Shown here one piece after another: positions 24,688 through 37,800 of a stretch of DNA of 64,000 nt. The stretch covers positions 25,226,921 to 25,290,920 of the forward strand of contig NW_019211457.1 of assembly GCF_002443255.2 (NCBI RefSeq), given 5' to 3'. The translations under genes and the position numbers were made by a program. How positions within the stretch are numbered: the first letter of the stretch is position 1; every line of letters begins with the position of its first letter. Origin of the DNA: Varroa destructor (lineage: Eukaryota; Arthropoda; Arachnida; Mesostigmata; Varroidae). The notes under the pieces were generated by a model. The model was given only the letters and a program-made list of their open reading frames with translations, ran no database searches and was not told where the DNA came from.

Positions 24688-27600
24688 CGTATGCATATGT
24701 GTCATAATATTTATGCACCCGTACATGTTCCTTTAAATTTTTTTAACGAGTTTTTTTTCGTTATTCTCCGAAAATGTTCTTATGACGGGCTTTTTACCGA
24801 TGTTACTATTTTGAAGTATATTATTGCCTGATATTAACCTCCCGCTTAGCCTACCGACCTCCATTTCGTATCTGATCATATTAGCCTTTTCCCCGTTTAT
24901 CATCTTACCCTCATTATGATACTTTGCAATTCTCTAACTTCTCTGCGAAATCTGCTCGAGTGCGTTTGTGCGTAGGTTTGTTTCAGGATAGGACGCTTTA
25001 CATTATCTAACGAATTGACCTCTTTTGTTTCCATTTTAAGCACCTTCGAACCGTTCGCTGTATGCGCGTGCGATAATATGATAATAATATACTAATCACT
25101 GCAACACTGAGCGTGCTCTTTGAGCCATCGATTCTTATTTACAGACCGCACACGCGTACGGCCATTATGGAAGCGCCCATATGTTCCTATAGGTATATAA
25201 TCTTCCGGGAAACGCGTGGTGCCCCTTGGCAGTTTCTTAGTTCGACTGCTTTCCACATCACTATAACGTTATAGCCTAATTTCGACTAATGTTAGCATTT
25301 ACCGAGGTAGTTTCTTTTGCCGTACCAAAGTCTTGCCATTTGTGTTTCTTTATCTTGTGCTTATATACTGTAGCTTTAGATTATTCGTCATCCATTACAG
25401 ACTGTCTGCTAACGAATCGACCTTTAGTTTTAGCCGAAAATAGCTGATACAGTTCTTGCCGATGTTACCATTAAAAACCAAACTTCCCATAACACTTCAA
25501 CAGTAACATGTCTATCTGTGAACCTCGGGAAGGACACATGTGAGTTGTACCATGTTAGGCTCATGCTAGAGGCTAGCCGTCCGATCTAGTACCCAACGGC
25601 AGTTCTGGACATAAAATTCGAATTATTTAATTCTCAGCCAGTGGCGTGATCTGGCTTTTTTCGTCACGTTGCTGCCCTGGACTCTGGTACGTTTCCATAT
25701 TACACTGGACGCTTTCTGCCATAAACCAGCAGTCGGTAGCAGTTCGCGGGAACGTCCACGCTTAGATGACATATTATGCCACGCTGCCGTCCTTAACATG
25801 TTAACATCTGCGATAGTAGAAGCGGCAGCGGTAACAACGCTTGTTATAACGAACAGACGCGATGCACCGCTGACGTTCGCTTACCGAGCAGGTTCATGTA
25901 ACCCACCGATTCTCCCACGCAAACATATTTGTAAACATGGATACACTCGAATATGCCCGTGAGTGCATTATTGCGCTAGCTGAACAGTATCACACACAAA
26001 AATGGCGCAAAACAGCAAGAACATTCAGTCGTTTTAAAAGCGAGGTGCTGTGAATAGATAGACAGTTGATGGGAGGACGGATTGTTACTTGAAGGCGCTA
26101 TGTAAAGAAATACAGGCATATAAACGGTTTTGGAGGAGGCTTCGAGCAAGACAGGAACGACCGGTGATGAAAGAACACTGCATATTTAGTGTGTGTTATC
26201 GTTTAGGGTGGATTGGAAAAGCCAAGATGGTTGGTGGAGAATACGCAAAGAATGCGAGACCAGGCCTTGAGGTGTCTGTCGAAAACCCGTTGACGTTTAT
26301 GAAGAGTAAGATGGCGGATGAGCTGTGTCCTTGTCATTCTTGTGCTTAACGAATAAAATAAGGTCGAAAGACCTGAAATTATTAGTGAGGAATAACAGTT
26401 ATACCTAGGAAGAATACAAATCGAAAATGTAACCAGCAATAGTAATACTGATCAAAACAAGTTCTATAGAGGTCGATAATGTCAATGGAAATCCTACCAT
26501 TATTAAAGTTAAGTGCTTTTCCTTCTAATTCTTCTCATATTGGTAGCGGAGTATAAGTTTCATAGTTCCTTGCCACGCGGATCCAGGAAACTTGTTTCTC
26601 CTTGTCCAAGTTTTGGAAATGAATGAGGAACAAGGTAGCATACAACTGAAAGCCACAATGAGCTCTTTGAGTCAACTGGTCGCCCATATCTGCAAAACTA
26701 AGTTATTTTATGCATAGGGTTTTCTAACTTGCTTCTGTGCACAAATAAAAGAACGCGTTTTCAATTGATTAGCCGGAATTAAGAAAATTCATATCCGTTA
26801 TCCTGTTCAGGTAAGTTTTTCAGTCTAGTTCCTTTAATGACTTATCTGAAGCATTTCAACGGAAACTATTGTAACAAGTTTGTTGATAATTAACCTTTTT
26901 TACCGAACGTTTTAAATTCTTACAGTCCGGGCGTGACCGCAGGCTTTACATTGTAGCCTTAAACGTCTTGTTGTAGTCGAACCGTCTTTCCTTACGCCTT
27001 CAGACGTCCAATGCGATTAATAACATTTAAAGGCTAATGTATCGATTATTTTCGTTCCATGTCTTCAGCTTGGGATTGAGCCAAGGATAGCTTGGGTGGT
27101 GCGCTAAATCATTAGAAACCGATAGTCTGAACAAGTATCTAATAATAATGAGAATACGCATGTCACCACTATCATCATCGTAAGAGCACTCACTCCCGTA
27201 AGCCTCTCGAAGGGCCCTACCCTTCACTAGGTCAAAACGTTACTGGGTCATCGGGCAGCTACCTCAAAGAACATGTAGATTTCTAATAGTATCAGTGATA
27301 GGGTCTCTCGTTGGTTTCAGTAGCAGTATGGTACAAGCATAAGTGACAACGACAACACAGAGCAGTTGTCGGCGTTTCCCGCTGTATGGGTTGTATGGAA
27401 GCCATAGGACCGCCAGACAGTCGACGCGCCGAATAGCGTGGTTAGTAATTTTTGGAATGATAATCCTCGTGGTAGTCTAGAATAGCAGGTGGATATCGAT
27501 TCACGCAGAAACAGACGAAAACGAAGAAACGGGATAAAATTGGAGGCAGATCACAAAGAAAGCAAAGTTCCTTGCATCATGAACGGATCGCAACGCCAGA

Positions 27601-27899
27601 TAGTATATCAATGTTTTCTAAGTTCTGCTCGTAATCTTGGCCGGTTATGAGCTTACTTGGAATTAAAGCTGTAACTGTCAAGGCATGCACCATTAGAGTA
27701 GTACGTTGATAATATTCAAGTTCGAATAATTCACTAAACATACATTTCGACAGCTAGATCCTAAGGAAGGGGAATGTTTGAAAGTTATATAGGATTCAGG
27801 TGATCTGCCATATTTCAAAGGGCCAATTTCTTTATTTATCTCCAATTTGACTATTTCTATTTACGACGCATTATTACTATCTAATCTCATAGCACTTAC

Positions 27900-27957
27900 G
27901 CGCGATAATAATTCAAAAAGCCTCAGAGAATTACCGGTCTCGGTTAGGTTCCACGTA
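27900..27957 (-). CDS. Possible small internal exon, 58 nt
   Basis: Minus-strand acceptor (TCCTTCTATGATTCTTGTATTCATAG) followed by one open frame, T-W-N-L-T-E-T-G-N-S-L-R-L-F, ending at a GTAAGT donor (CGCGC then GTAAGT). It enters with one spare base and leaves in phase 0. Both sites are good, but the exon is too short for its open frame to be informative. No family is recognised and no partner exon was found. Confidence 0.22.
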
Positions 27958-30900
27958 CTATGAATACAAGAATCATAGAAGGAGCTTGATATCTTGACGC
28001 ACTGGAGTCGGGGCCAGAGGGTCGTGTCAAACGTATATAAAGAGCTGTTAGTACGTTCGGGACGGGTTTCTTCTATATACAGAACGGTGTTCTTTCCGAG
28101 TTTACTTTACTTCGACAAGGAGGATTTCTTAGGGGCGTCCGATGTGTAAATCTTTTTATTTACTTCCCAGCGTGTCCATAGCCTCTGTAGATACGCGACG
28201 TATCTTTTATCTAATGCATACATATATATGTGGAGAGAAAGTCGGTTTGCTTATGACCTGGACACTTTTGGCTGCTCAGAAGAAACGGCCGCAGATCCTG
28301 CTGCGTTATCCTGAATGTTAACCAATCTATTATGGAACATAACAAAGCCAAAAGCACAATTTTCGTGCCAAAATTTAGTTATTATGGTCAAGAAAAAAAA
28401 AAAAATATTTGTAAATATAACGCGCACATAGTCAGGCACTTCGCAAGTCTACCTCGGTTAGATATTTGAAACAAAGCAAATCAGTCTCTGTGAGCTTTCT
28501 AGCTGTGGGATGCTTTTTTAATGTTAACAGCAATGAACATGGCCAAAGTGAGCGAAAAAGCACTCTAGAATTTTCCCATGCCCCATTACAAAAGCTCTTG
28601 ATTTGAGGTGTTTTCTTTCTAACGTTGAAATCTCTCCGGACAAATAGTCCCGCTAAAAGTGCGTAGTATCACAACACCTCTGCTTTCTATGGACTTAACA
28701 GGGGCAAAATAGGAAAAATAGCTATAATAGCAATGTTTCTGTTGTACTTTTCAAAAGGACATTGATGAACAGCTTCAGACACGTTCAAAAGCTTCGCTTT
28801 CCCGATCATTGATAGTAAAGATGTAGCGGAACCTTATTCAGTACGATAATTTAACTTCAAAGAACACTGAACATGCCTAACAGGGAAAGGCAAAATCAGG
28901 CCCACTTCTCTTTCCACTTCCAGTACTGCTCGCTGCACATATGTTCACGTTCCAGGATATTCACCTCAAGCATCTAGAACATGTACTCTCTCAAGGGTGG
29001 TTGCTAGCCCTTCAAGGGTGCGACAAAGCTGAATTTTAGCTAAATGACGCTAAGTTTTATTAATTGGCCGCTATTGCTACTATAACATCGGTAGAGACGA
29101 ACTATAAGAAAAAGGTCGGCTCTCCTACACAATTACACACAATTAGCACAATTACACAACTCCTACGATGAACTGGGGTTCATAGTCCGTTCATACTTCA
29201 AGTTTAGCGACTTAGCTTGGAGTCGCTGATTTTCTCGTTGCTGCCAGCCAGATCGAATCTACGTATTTTAGCTATTTATTTGATACAATCCAAATCCTCA
29301 AGTTAATGAGAGAATCCCAAATTCGGCAGATACCCAGATTTTGCTTTCGCCGTATATAAGCAATTTTTTTGGAAGGTCCAAATACTTCCGAATTTCTGTG
29401 TTGATAAACAGTACTAGTACTAGCAATTATCAAAAGGAAAGTAACCAAGTACGCGTGCTGGTTGGTAGTTTCGGAAGTATTTTCAGTAATAAATTCTGAG
29501 TGCTGCGGGCTATTGATTTCCAATAATTTTTATGTACGTATAACATGACGTTGGGCGACTTTGTAATGTACACACATGCGGATACCGTTATGCTGCAATG
29601 CACTGACTTGTAGGTGCATTTGGTGCGCATTGCGTGAACGTTTTGTGAGCGTGTTGTCTTTAGGGGCTTTGCACATCCGACGTGCTGCACGTACTGTGTA
29701 CGTCATACGATCAAAATTTGACACAACGGGATTTTGCAAAAAAGCATTTCGTATGCCCTTTGTGCGGCCTAATAATTTTTTCATACTTTTATGCTGTTAC
29801 GTCTGTCGAGAAGTAAGGCTGACAGACGGTTAGGTCAATCGAAGCCACTTTTACAATACTGGCACAGTCGCTGTCTAAACGTTTTTGGCCAACGAAATTT
29901 ACACGGTACCGCAAAAAATAGAGAAAAAAAAATAGACGAAAAAACGATGTCTAGCATTAGACATCTTATATAAAATAGACGTAGCACAGATGACGTTTAC
30001 GAGAGGAAGTCGATAGCAGGTGATCTGCCGCCGCGACAAAAGTAACGACTCCATAAAGATTCACATAAACGTCCGTCTACAGTGAAATTTAGACTATTCG
30101 CCACTGTTGAAGATAAATTGAGAAATTAAAAATAACTGTGCAAACAATTCATTAGATGTTTGTACGAAAAACCATTGCATCGCTTTGAACTACTTATCCC
30201 TCTAACGATAACGAGCTAGCCAAAAGGTCTTTTATGTATTTGTATTTGTGTGACCATTTCTATGGTCGCGCGCATCTGTTGTAGTTCTTGCATAGAGAAG
30301 ATGGCCTGAATACGTCGCGCAATTGAATCAGCCTCCTCAACGCCAGTCATGTCGACCGATGCAGAACGCATGACAAGAAGCCTGCTTTCCAGCAGAAAAG
30401 TATGATGGGATGTTCTGAGCCTTTTTGAGCATAATTATTTAATATCTGAAAGATCAACCCCTAAGGGTCAGCTGGTATTAGCTTCTGCATGGGTTATACC
30501 TAAGATAGCCTCATATACCATCAGCGATAACAACTATTAAAATCGGCGGTTAGCGTTCGGTCTAAGCACGGCTCAGTTCTATTTTCCCCTTCTTTATTTG
30601 CCCCACGGTTAAAAAAATGAATAGAAACACATTGGACTGAATATCAAGAAACGAAACTTAATTATGCGTTTACATCAGTGAGCGTACATTTCTTTCGTGA
30701 GTTTTTTTTTGGGAACACAAGGTCAACGCATTAATAGTATGCACCAGTACTTTCATACTAAGAGCACCAAACTGAGAAATCCATAAATACAAAATTGTAT
30801 TTAGTCCGATTTTCTTTTATCTGAAATTCGTTTTTCTTCTTCTTTTTTTGCCCATTCGTCTACTTTTTTTAACGAAAATATGTGCACTGTTATCTATTAG

Positions 30901-30981
30901 TCTACTATCCCATTCTCTTTTCAACTTGAGTGGACAGAGCTTTGTACCATTAGGCCTCAGGCCAGCTACCAGACTCCCAGA
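27958..30981. other. Intron or intergenic DNA
   Basis: AT-rich with frequent stops. A TATATAAAG box lies at 28034-28042 on the + strand with no gene start assigned downstream. Short direct repeats (CACAATTACACA type) occur at about 29131-29165. Overlapping frames on both strands at 29430-29973 have no splice or start support. Confidence 0.6.
28034..28042 (+). promoter_or_regulatory. TATA-box-like element
   Basis: TATATAAAG flanked by GC-richer sequence (ACG before, AGCTG after) and followed 25-30 bases on by a GGGACGGG stretch. This fits a core promoter but no supported transcript starts here. Confidence 0.15.
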
Positions 30982-31170
30982 CTAGGCGCGGGCAAACCGG
31001 CGAATGTAGTGCAGACAGCGATGTCTGGCCGCTTTCCCGCTCGTCGGGCGGGTCCGTCCCGTAAATTGACGTCTGCTGACTAGAAGGTTCCACATGCGTC
31101 CGGAAACTCCAGCTGTGCTTATCTGAAATTCTACGCTCTGTCGGTCCCTTTTTTCCGTCGCCGCAATTAC
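30982..31170 (-). CDS. Candidate terminal exon of a three-exon minus-strand chain
   Basis: Follows a CCATAG acceptor with a poor pyrimidine tract. It is open in phase 0 for 62 codons (V-I-A-A-T-E-K-R-D-R start; G-R-M-W-N-L-L-V-S-R-R middle) and ends with TAG at 30984-30982. It joins in phase to the 90-nt exon at 31231-31320 through a 60-nt intron beginning GTGAGG. The translation is strongly basic. A competing minus-strand frame over the same bases (G-P-M-S-I-G-N-C-G-D-G-K-K, ending at TAA at 30950-30952) is more balanced in charge and needs no splice here, and a + strand frame is also open. The region is GC-rich, so stops are rare in every frame. The protein is not recognised. Confidence 0.25.
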   Translation of the reverse strand, partial: VIAATEKRDRQSVEFQISTAGVSGRMWNLLVSRRQFTGRTRPTSGKAARHRCLHYIRRFARA

Positions 31171-31230
31171 CTATGGACATTGGGCCACCACCAGCGATGC
31201 CCCCAACGTCGGCACCCGTCTGCTCCTCAC

Positions 31231-31320
31231 CTTGCCCGCAGGGGCTACATTTTTAGATCTCACTCCGTTCCATAAAATGGCCCGTTCCGTTCGAGGCTTT
31301 TCTAGTGCCGTCACTACCAG
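31231..31320 (-). CDS. Candidate internal exon, 90 nt
   Basis: The minus-strand acceptor is CATATTTGTCTTGTGTGTCCGCAATAG, with a stop codon in frame just before it. The donor is GGCAAG followed by GTGAGG. The exon is exactly 30 codons, phase 0 at both ends, reading L-V-V-T-A-L-E-K-P-R-T-E-R and ending N-V-A-P-A-G-K. Composition is balanced (Lys/Arg, Glu, apolar). It joins in phase with the 27-nt microexon at 31492-31518 upstream and with 30982-31170 downstream. The family is not recognised. A + strand frame (A-T-F-L-D-L-T-P-F-H-K) is open over the same bases, so the strand is not certain. Confidence 0.33.
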
Positions 31321-31491
31321 CTATTGCGGACACACAAGACAAATATGAAGTGGTCTGAGGCAGACGAACGCCTCGACAGAATTACTGATCGTGCCCATGA
31401 ATTTCCGGGCCTACATGCAGCCGGTCCAATTTAGTGACGTACAAAGCAGATGCCTAAAGAGCTCAAAACAGTAACCAGCAGCTTCGCCTAC

Positions 31492-31518
31492 CTGCATTGC
31501 TGAAATCGACGCCTGTCT
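31492..31518 (-). CDS. Candidate 27-nt microexon
   Basis: Bounded by a strong minus-strand acceptor (GATTTTCTCTCTCTACCCCAG) and by GCAG followed by GTAGGC. Nine codons, R-Q-A-S-I-S-A-M-Q in phase 0, compatible with the next exon at 31231-31320. Microexons of this size are usually phase-neutral, as here. The exon is too short for its reading frame to count as evidence; the acceptor is the support. Confidence 0.22.
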
Positions 31519-31847
31519 CTGGGGTAGAGAGAGAAAATCTGGCAAGCCTTCGTTGACGAACAATAGCTTCGGGTGACCATGTTACGACGAGCAATCACTT
31601 GAGTGCTATACAGTCTCATAAAGCAATAGCAATTTGTTTCGATGTTTGCTATCAAAATGAGACATTCAACATCGGTTTTCGTCCGATTTAGACGTAACCT
31701 ATATTGAATAGTTCTTTGGACACAACCCTCTTTCGTACAATGGTTCCAAACGTAGCCATTCGTTCCTTTCGTTCGTATTGTTGTTGACGTTTTAAGATAA
31801 TTTTTATGCCTAGACCATTTACCTCCCTTATAGCTATAATTGTACAA

Positions 31848-31865
31848 ACACACACACACACACAC
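31848..31865. repeat. (AC)n microsatellite
   Basis: Nine AC units without interruption. Confidence 0.95.
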
Positions 31866-33825
31866 GTAAAAATTGATAGCTAAACCACTCACTTATTCAA
31901 AGCTTGGACTGACCTTTCTCCGTAAGTGGTGTATGGCTTGGCAGGCATATAGACAGACACCTAAAGAATACACCTGTTCTGAACGTACATGTTAAAGTCG
32001 CAAGTTGTTCACTGTTGACGTACACGTATTTTATGCGGAATGGACCTATAGTACTGAACGATACGTCTGTAATGTAATCAGATGGAAATCGAAAGAAAGT
32101 TAGCAAGCGCTTTCTTAGTAGCGCGAATGAACGAAGTGACGTTGCCCCAGGGGTAAGGTAGGTCAAACGAAATAGAATAAAATTGTTAGGTCGCTTCAGA
32201 ACACATCATGGAATAGATTACGCTACTGCTAAACAAGTCTAACCTATATGTATATATATATGATCTAGCTTTGTTAAAGAATTGCCAGTAATAATATAAA
32301 TAGAAGTTTTATATTCCGCACAAAATTGTCGCTGGTAAACTTAATTTTAGCACGGTTATCACAAGTGAAGGTAAGTTCTTGACAACAGAGACAAATATAA
32401 TATCGCTAATGAAATGGACGCGTTGCTATGAATATGGGTGCTGCAGATAATTTTACGGACACACATTTATATTCTGGAAACAACCTCGAAAGCGGTTCCG
32501 GAACAACCCGATATTTTCGGTATTATGCGTCACTCCTGTTTATATCTGTATCGTGTTAATAGTATGTTTCCTGGAGTCCTGCCACGATCATAGATGGAGT
32601 TTAAACAAATGATACATTATTACTTTCTAGAAGTAAAGCTTACTTCAGCATTTTACTAGTCCGATTGATGTCTGGGAGATGCCAGGCAAGAGAACAAACG
32701 TTGGGTTTACGCGGATAGTCGTAAGTCTACGGGTACGATGTCAAATGATAATATATTATATTGATCAGCAGAGGCTGTCCTTTGATCTGAGTAGCGCATA
32801 TCCGAGTAATCCGAGTCCTGCTTGCCACAGGCCACAAAATTGACAGGCTGAGCACGACCTTCATTTTCTAATACCATTTTATAGTTAAATCTAGTCTACC
32901 TTCTTATGTATAGGTAGAATATGTCATACATATAATTCCATCTCTGTGGATGCCTTAACGTGTTAACCAAATGAAACGGAGTAAAAACCACCGGAATGAC
33001 CAAGAGTGCGGCTCGGCTGAACTAGCTTGATGAAGGTCTTCTGCGTGCCAAAGTGGTACGCCACCCGACCGCCAGCACAACCTACAAATGTCCATACGAG
33101 AGCCACCGGACGTTAGCTGCTATTATCTCTTCTGTCTGATCGGGAAGAAGGGTCATGTGCATAACCTTAATAAATATTATTCAAGGTCAGGAAAAGACCG
33201 TCGTTTTACGAGGTTCTGAAAATGATATCGCTTTATGCGAGCTTCGCACCTAAGCCGGATCAAAATGTCTACGATGCAAATATGAATGTCGAGCCTCTCC
33301 GGCAACAAACCCAATTTGTATATTACTTTTCTCACATTTTCAAATATTTCTGATGCCTCAACCAGGAGCAGGTAGGTCGTGCAATGGTAAGCAAACGTAA
33401 TGACGAGTCAAGAAAAAAACCAAGTAGAGCAGCATAACGGTAAAATGTGAACTGGCCAAATGCTTATGTTGGACCTGACCTTCGTCGCTCCACTGGCTTT
33501 CATGACGGTACGTAAAGGCCTTGAGATAAGTTTTTTTTTACTTGAACGTGAAGGGCGGAGTTTTCATAGTAGCATGACAACCTCAAGCATTGCCAAATCT
33601 CTCAGCCTCGTTTACCATTTCCACGTTCGACAGGTCTACCTCTTTCCATTCGTCGGCTAAAGGACCTTTTTGTTCGATATTTGGCTAACGTCGTCCAGGT
33701 TGACCAGGCTGTATAAGCCCAAAACAGATACTGCCCTACATTGGAATGAGGTGAGAAGCCGGCTGAAGCTAGGCTGTCCGCGCAACTAACGCCCTTCTGT
33801 TTCCAACTAACAAGCCACAGGTAAC

Positions 33826-33925
33826 NNNNNNNNNNNNNNNNNNNNNNNNNNNNNNNNNNNNNNNNNNNNNNNNNNNNNNNNNNNNNNNNNNNNNNNNNNN
33901 NNNNNNNNNNNNNNNNNNNNNNNNN
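33826..33925. other. Assembly gap (100 N)
   Basis: Exactly 100 N, the conventional placeholder for a gap of unknown size. The right flank begins immediately with a TA repeat, so unresolved repeat length is the likely cause. Confidence 0.98.
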
Positions 33926-33945
33926 TATATATATATATATATATA
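33926..33945. repeat. (TA)n microsatellite at gap edge
   Basis: Ten TA units starting at the first base after the gap. The true array probably extends into the gap. Confidence 0.95.
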
Positions 33946-34813
33946 GTAAAAACAAAGCGTTTTCAGTTTCTCTGACCACATCGATGTTGACGCATCGGGA
34001 GCGGCGTGAGTGTGACCTGTAGATGTTTTACTCATTATCCTTGCCTATTTAACGTACAGCCCGTTTACCTTTTGCGTTTCTTGCGAGAGTGATGAACTAG
34101 CAAACACCGAAGGCACGTGACACTATTCGTCAACATGAAGGTACAGGTAGTCAGTGGGATGGGCAGGGCGTCGCGTAGACACATAGATGTCGCTAGTCTT
34201 CTGTAGGACTTTTCTATCACATGCTGAACAAGGTCAGAAAATAGGGACACTGCTGGTGGTACAAAGGCAAGAATTCCGGTAAAGATAATAATGAAATGAA
34301 GAGAATGAAGTGCAAGGGAAGTCCGATGCTGAGCCAAAAACCTCTGCTTACGACGACCGCTATTACTACAGCTAGTTACTGAATTATATTTTATCTGTTT
34401 TTATTTAAGTATTTACCTGTTTGACTGAGATGTTGCGACCAAGTAGTCTGTTAATAGAAGAAGATTCTGATCTTTTCGTGACCTCTTCTCCCTGCAGAGG
34501 TGATCACCGCATATACATAGTAAAGATTTGCAAAAATATGGTGCAGATATACAATCACAGCAGCAACTCATATGTCGCGGTCTGTCAGTTACTTAAAAAA
34601 TACTCGATGTGCAAATGCCGTTTTTTTCATTTCCGCCTTTTAGCGCGTCTCCAACTTCACTTCACAGAAGCACGTGTTTGTTTTCGGAGATATGATAAGG
34701 CCTAAACATCAAAATACCCGCGCCATTCTAGCTTCGTTACAATTTTTCTCTTACATTTTCGATTGGTTAGGCTACGTTTGTAGGACGCACTATTCGGGGT
34801 CTTCTTGTTAGTG

Positions 34814-34838
34814 TATATATATATATATATATATATAT
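34814..34838. repeat. (TA)n microsatellite
   Basis: About twelve TA units. Confidence 0.95.
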
Positions 34839-37800
34839 TGACAGCAAATGAGGACGTCCCACGCATCCAACTACTTCAGATCATAGTACGGCCGGTCCCG
34901 AACGCTCACGCGATTTGGTTCTTGTCTGATATCAGAGCAGAAACAGTAGGCACACAGCTCTTGTCCATGCGTTTGTTCGTGTCAAGTAATTTATTACAAA
35001 CATCCAATTACCTCAAGTAAATAGACGTCCTGTGCGAGGCGACTGTGACTACTAGCAAAAAACTTAAAACGCGTGGAATGTTTTAAACTATAAAGGCCAT
35101 TGATTACGGTTTGTAACCGAAAAAAAATTTCATAAGCCACAAGCAAGCTTTATAGTATGGGAGTAGTCGTTACTATGCCAATCAATAAATTTTGTCATCA
35201 GATAGAATATATTTCAATAAGTGTACGCGCGGAACGATTTACACGCGCTGAACTCTCTTCACTTGGAACCCATTTTGCCAATTTACCTTCTGTGTCTAAT
35301 AAACAAATGTCCCCTGCCAGCGGTCACTCTCCCAATTGTGTTATATACACCAAACTGTGTCGTAAGCTCAAAGGGCATTTAGGCAGGTTGCCTATTGGCA
35401 AACTATCGCGCCTTTTATAGCGAACGATTCGAAATTGTATTATTGGTTGTTGTCCAGTGAATGAAAAAGGCAGCGAAGGTAGAACTCGATAGTCTCAAGA
35501 GGTTACGTGTTCAACGAAGAAGCTTTTGCTTGAATCGCACAATTAAGTGCGGTTTGTGTCAGCGCGCCTTGACCTTCGTGTTGCTTAGGTGATGACCTTC
35601 TCTACTAGTCGATGGCGGCCAAACATCGCCAATGAACTTTTTGTTGGCCTGTTCCCTAGCAATACGTTTCAGTAAATAACGACGCTGACAACCAGTGACC
35701 GTGGATTTACTGATCGTGTATGTCGACTTTGAAAAAGCTCATGCGCTACGAACAGTTTTTCTCCGTTTGGCCTGTTCCATACTTGAGCATCGTCGCGTAA
35801 CTGTTATTAAAATACAGTCGAAATTTATCCCATCTGCAGCCCGGTATGCGCGATTTCAGTGAGGTCAGCAAAAATCTAAGGTTCGATGTGAATCTGCAAG
35901 AGCAAAACATTTGCCTAAAACGAGAAAAACGTAGATGGAAGGAAATGCCACAGTAGAAGTAACAGCGTCAAAGCACGATGGACTACTACATCCTGTAAAT
36001 AATATCCAAGTTTCTTTGTTTTTGTTTTCTTAGTAAAGCAAAATTCAGCGTAAACCATTATAGCTTCACCCATCACCCGCCAACAGCTCATTAGAAACAG
36101 TGCAACATCAAGAGGTCTGCTAGGCCCGTTTGCGGATGTTAGCGGCGTTCAACCATGAAGTCTTGTACGTAGTGTCATGGGATCCAGTTCGCGTGGTCCA
36201 TCTGCGCGCCAGGTCACGCCTACAGAGCCTATGCTACACCCCAGTTACGTATAACGTCACAGTGAAAACGAGACGTTGTAACATGGTTATAAAGCTATAA
36301 ACACACATACGCACACACATCTATATATAAGAAGATGTTGCCAGAGCTGTATGCTACTCCTGGTCTTTGTTATTTGCCTATCCTATCATATTATTGACTT
36401 TGTAGCGCTAACAGATTGTTTTATCAGCGGATGGCCAACTGTGTTATCATGCTTGATCGAGAGGTCTTGGCAAAAATTAATCTGATTGCTTGTACTTTGG
36501 CGGATAAGAGACTGTAGTTCGTGACGGTGTTCAATAATATCAATGGACCTATCGATCGGAAAGTAAAATAGACTGTCCGATAGCATAGTACAGCAAATAA
36601 AGAAAGAAGCCTTTGACTTTCGTTTGCACCAAATGCGTGTAGCGCGCCAATAAGAAAATCGTAGATTGACGACAGAATTTCTAAGGGAAAGTCCTCAAAA
36701 ACTGACCCGGGTGCTTTGTCGGTAGAGCAATATTTAGTTAATCTCATAACTTAACTAGCGGCTGAACTGTGTTCATTTTCTTCTATTTAATCAGGTTTCT
36801 GATCAAAGGCAGGCCGAGTGTTATTTCATAAGTGTTTTCAACAAGCAGTAGGTACTATTTCAACAGAGCTTGCTAATTTTGTATTATACATATGTGTGTA
36901 TTTTGTATTACGTGAATGCTATTTTTGATTGCTACTTTACGACGGCCAAGGGAGAAATTAATTTTTCTGATAGAAACGATGATCTCTAGCCATTTGCCAT
37001 TGCCATAGTCATACTGCGCACTTGAACAAATCTTGCTCTATTTGTGGCCTCTGTTGTATTTAACTTTGAGAGCGAAAAAAAACGGAAAAAAAAACGATCG
37101 GTAAAATACGTAGAATTCGCGTTTTTATGGTGTGTCACTGCCTATAAAAATAGTGCGCTGTAATAATATAAAAGATCTGGTCGACGGTGACTAGCTGTTA
37201 GGGTGGGGAAATCTTTACGCATACCCTAACCGCTTTGTTGCCATGTCTGGTCTGCCCGGAGCCAAGCTTCTAAAAGGCAAGCCTTGTCAAAAAAATGTAC
37301 TTCGTTCTTAGCTGTACCTAACAAGACTCCTCGCTATTGCCGTACCAAATTGCTTTTACCTATTTGTTCTTTAGCTTCGGGCTTTTAAAGTGAACTCCGG
37401 TATATTGAACGGGGTCTACGGCCCATTGTGGGTTTTTACAAACCCTATTGCCACGGTGACATATTTCCACAAATTGTAACCGAGATGTATAAAAAAATTC
37501 TACACTATATCTATTTATACAACAGTGTTACAACAATGTTAAACAACAGATATCTTGGGCACTTGCTCATCAAAGAAACTTAACTGCTAATAGAATGCTC
37601 CATGTATCTGCTGCTACTGCCCGCGACCGCGAGAGCGATGTACGGCAAGCAAAGTATTTCCAAAAGAGCCTTAAGAGCCTCGAGAGATCATGCCAGAGAA
37701 TCATTCTTGCCTAGGTCGATTGTTTGCCAAGCAATTTATGCATGCATACAGACAAACAATTTGGCGACAGATCAGAGCTTTCTGCAACACTACAACTCCT

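Larger units (their letters stand above)
22894..27899. other. Intron or intergenic DNA with a GC-richer patch at about 23.2-23.6 kb
   Basis: The 23.2-23.6 kb patch is open on both strands (described separately). A CRE octamer lies at 23160-23167 and a perfect 23-bp palindrome at 24665-24687. A + strand frame at 25669-25962 has an ordinary composition but no clear acceptor or donor. The remainder is AT-rich with frequent stops. Confidence 0.5.

Noticed and set aside
33602..34035. Frames crossing the N gap
   Set aside because: Their length is an artefact of unknown bases.
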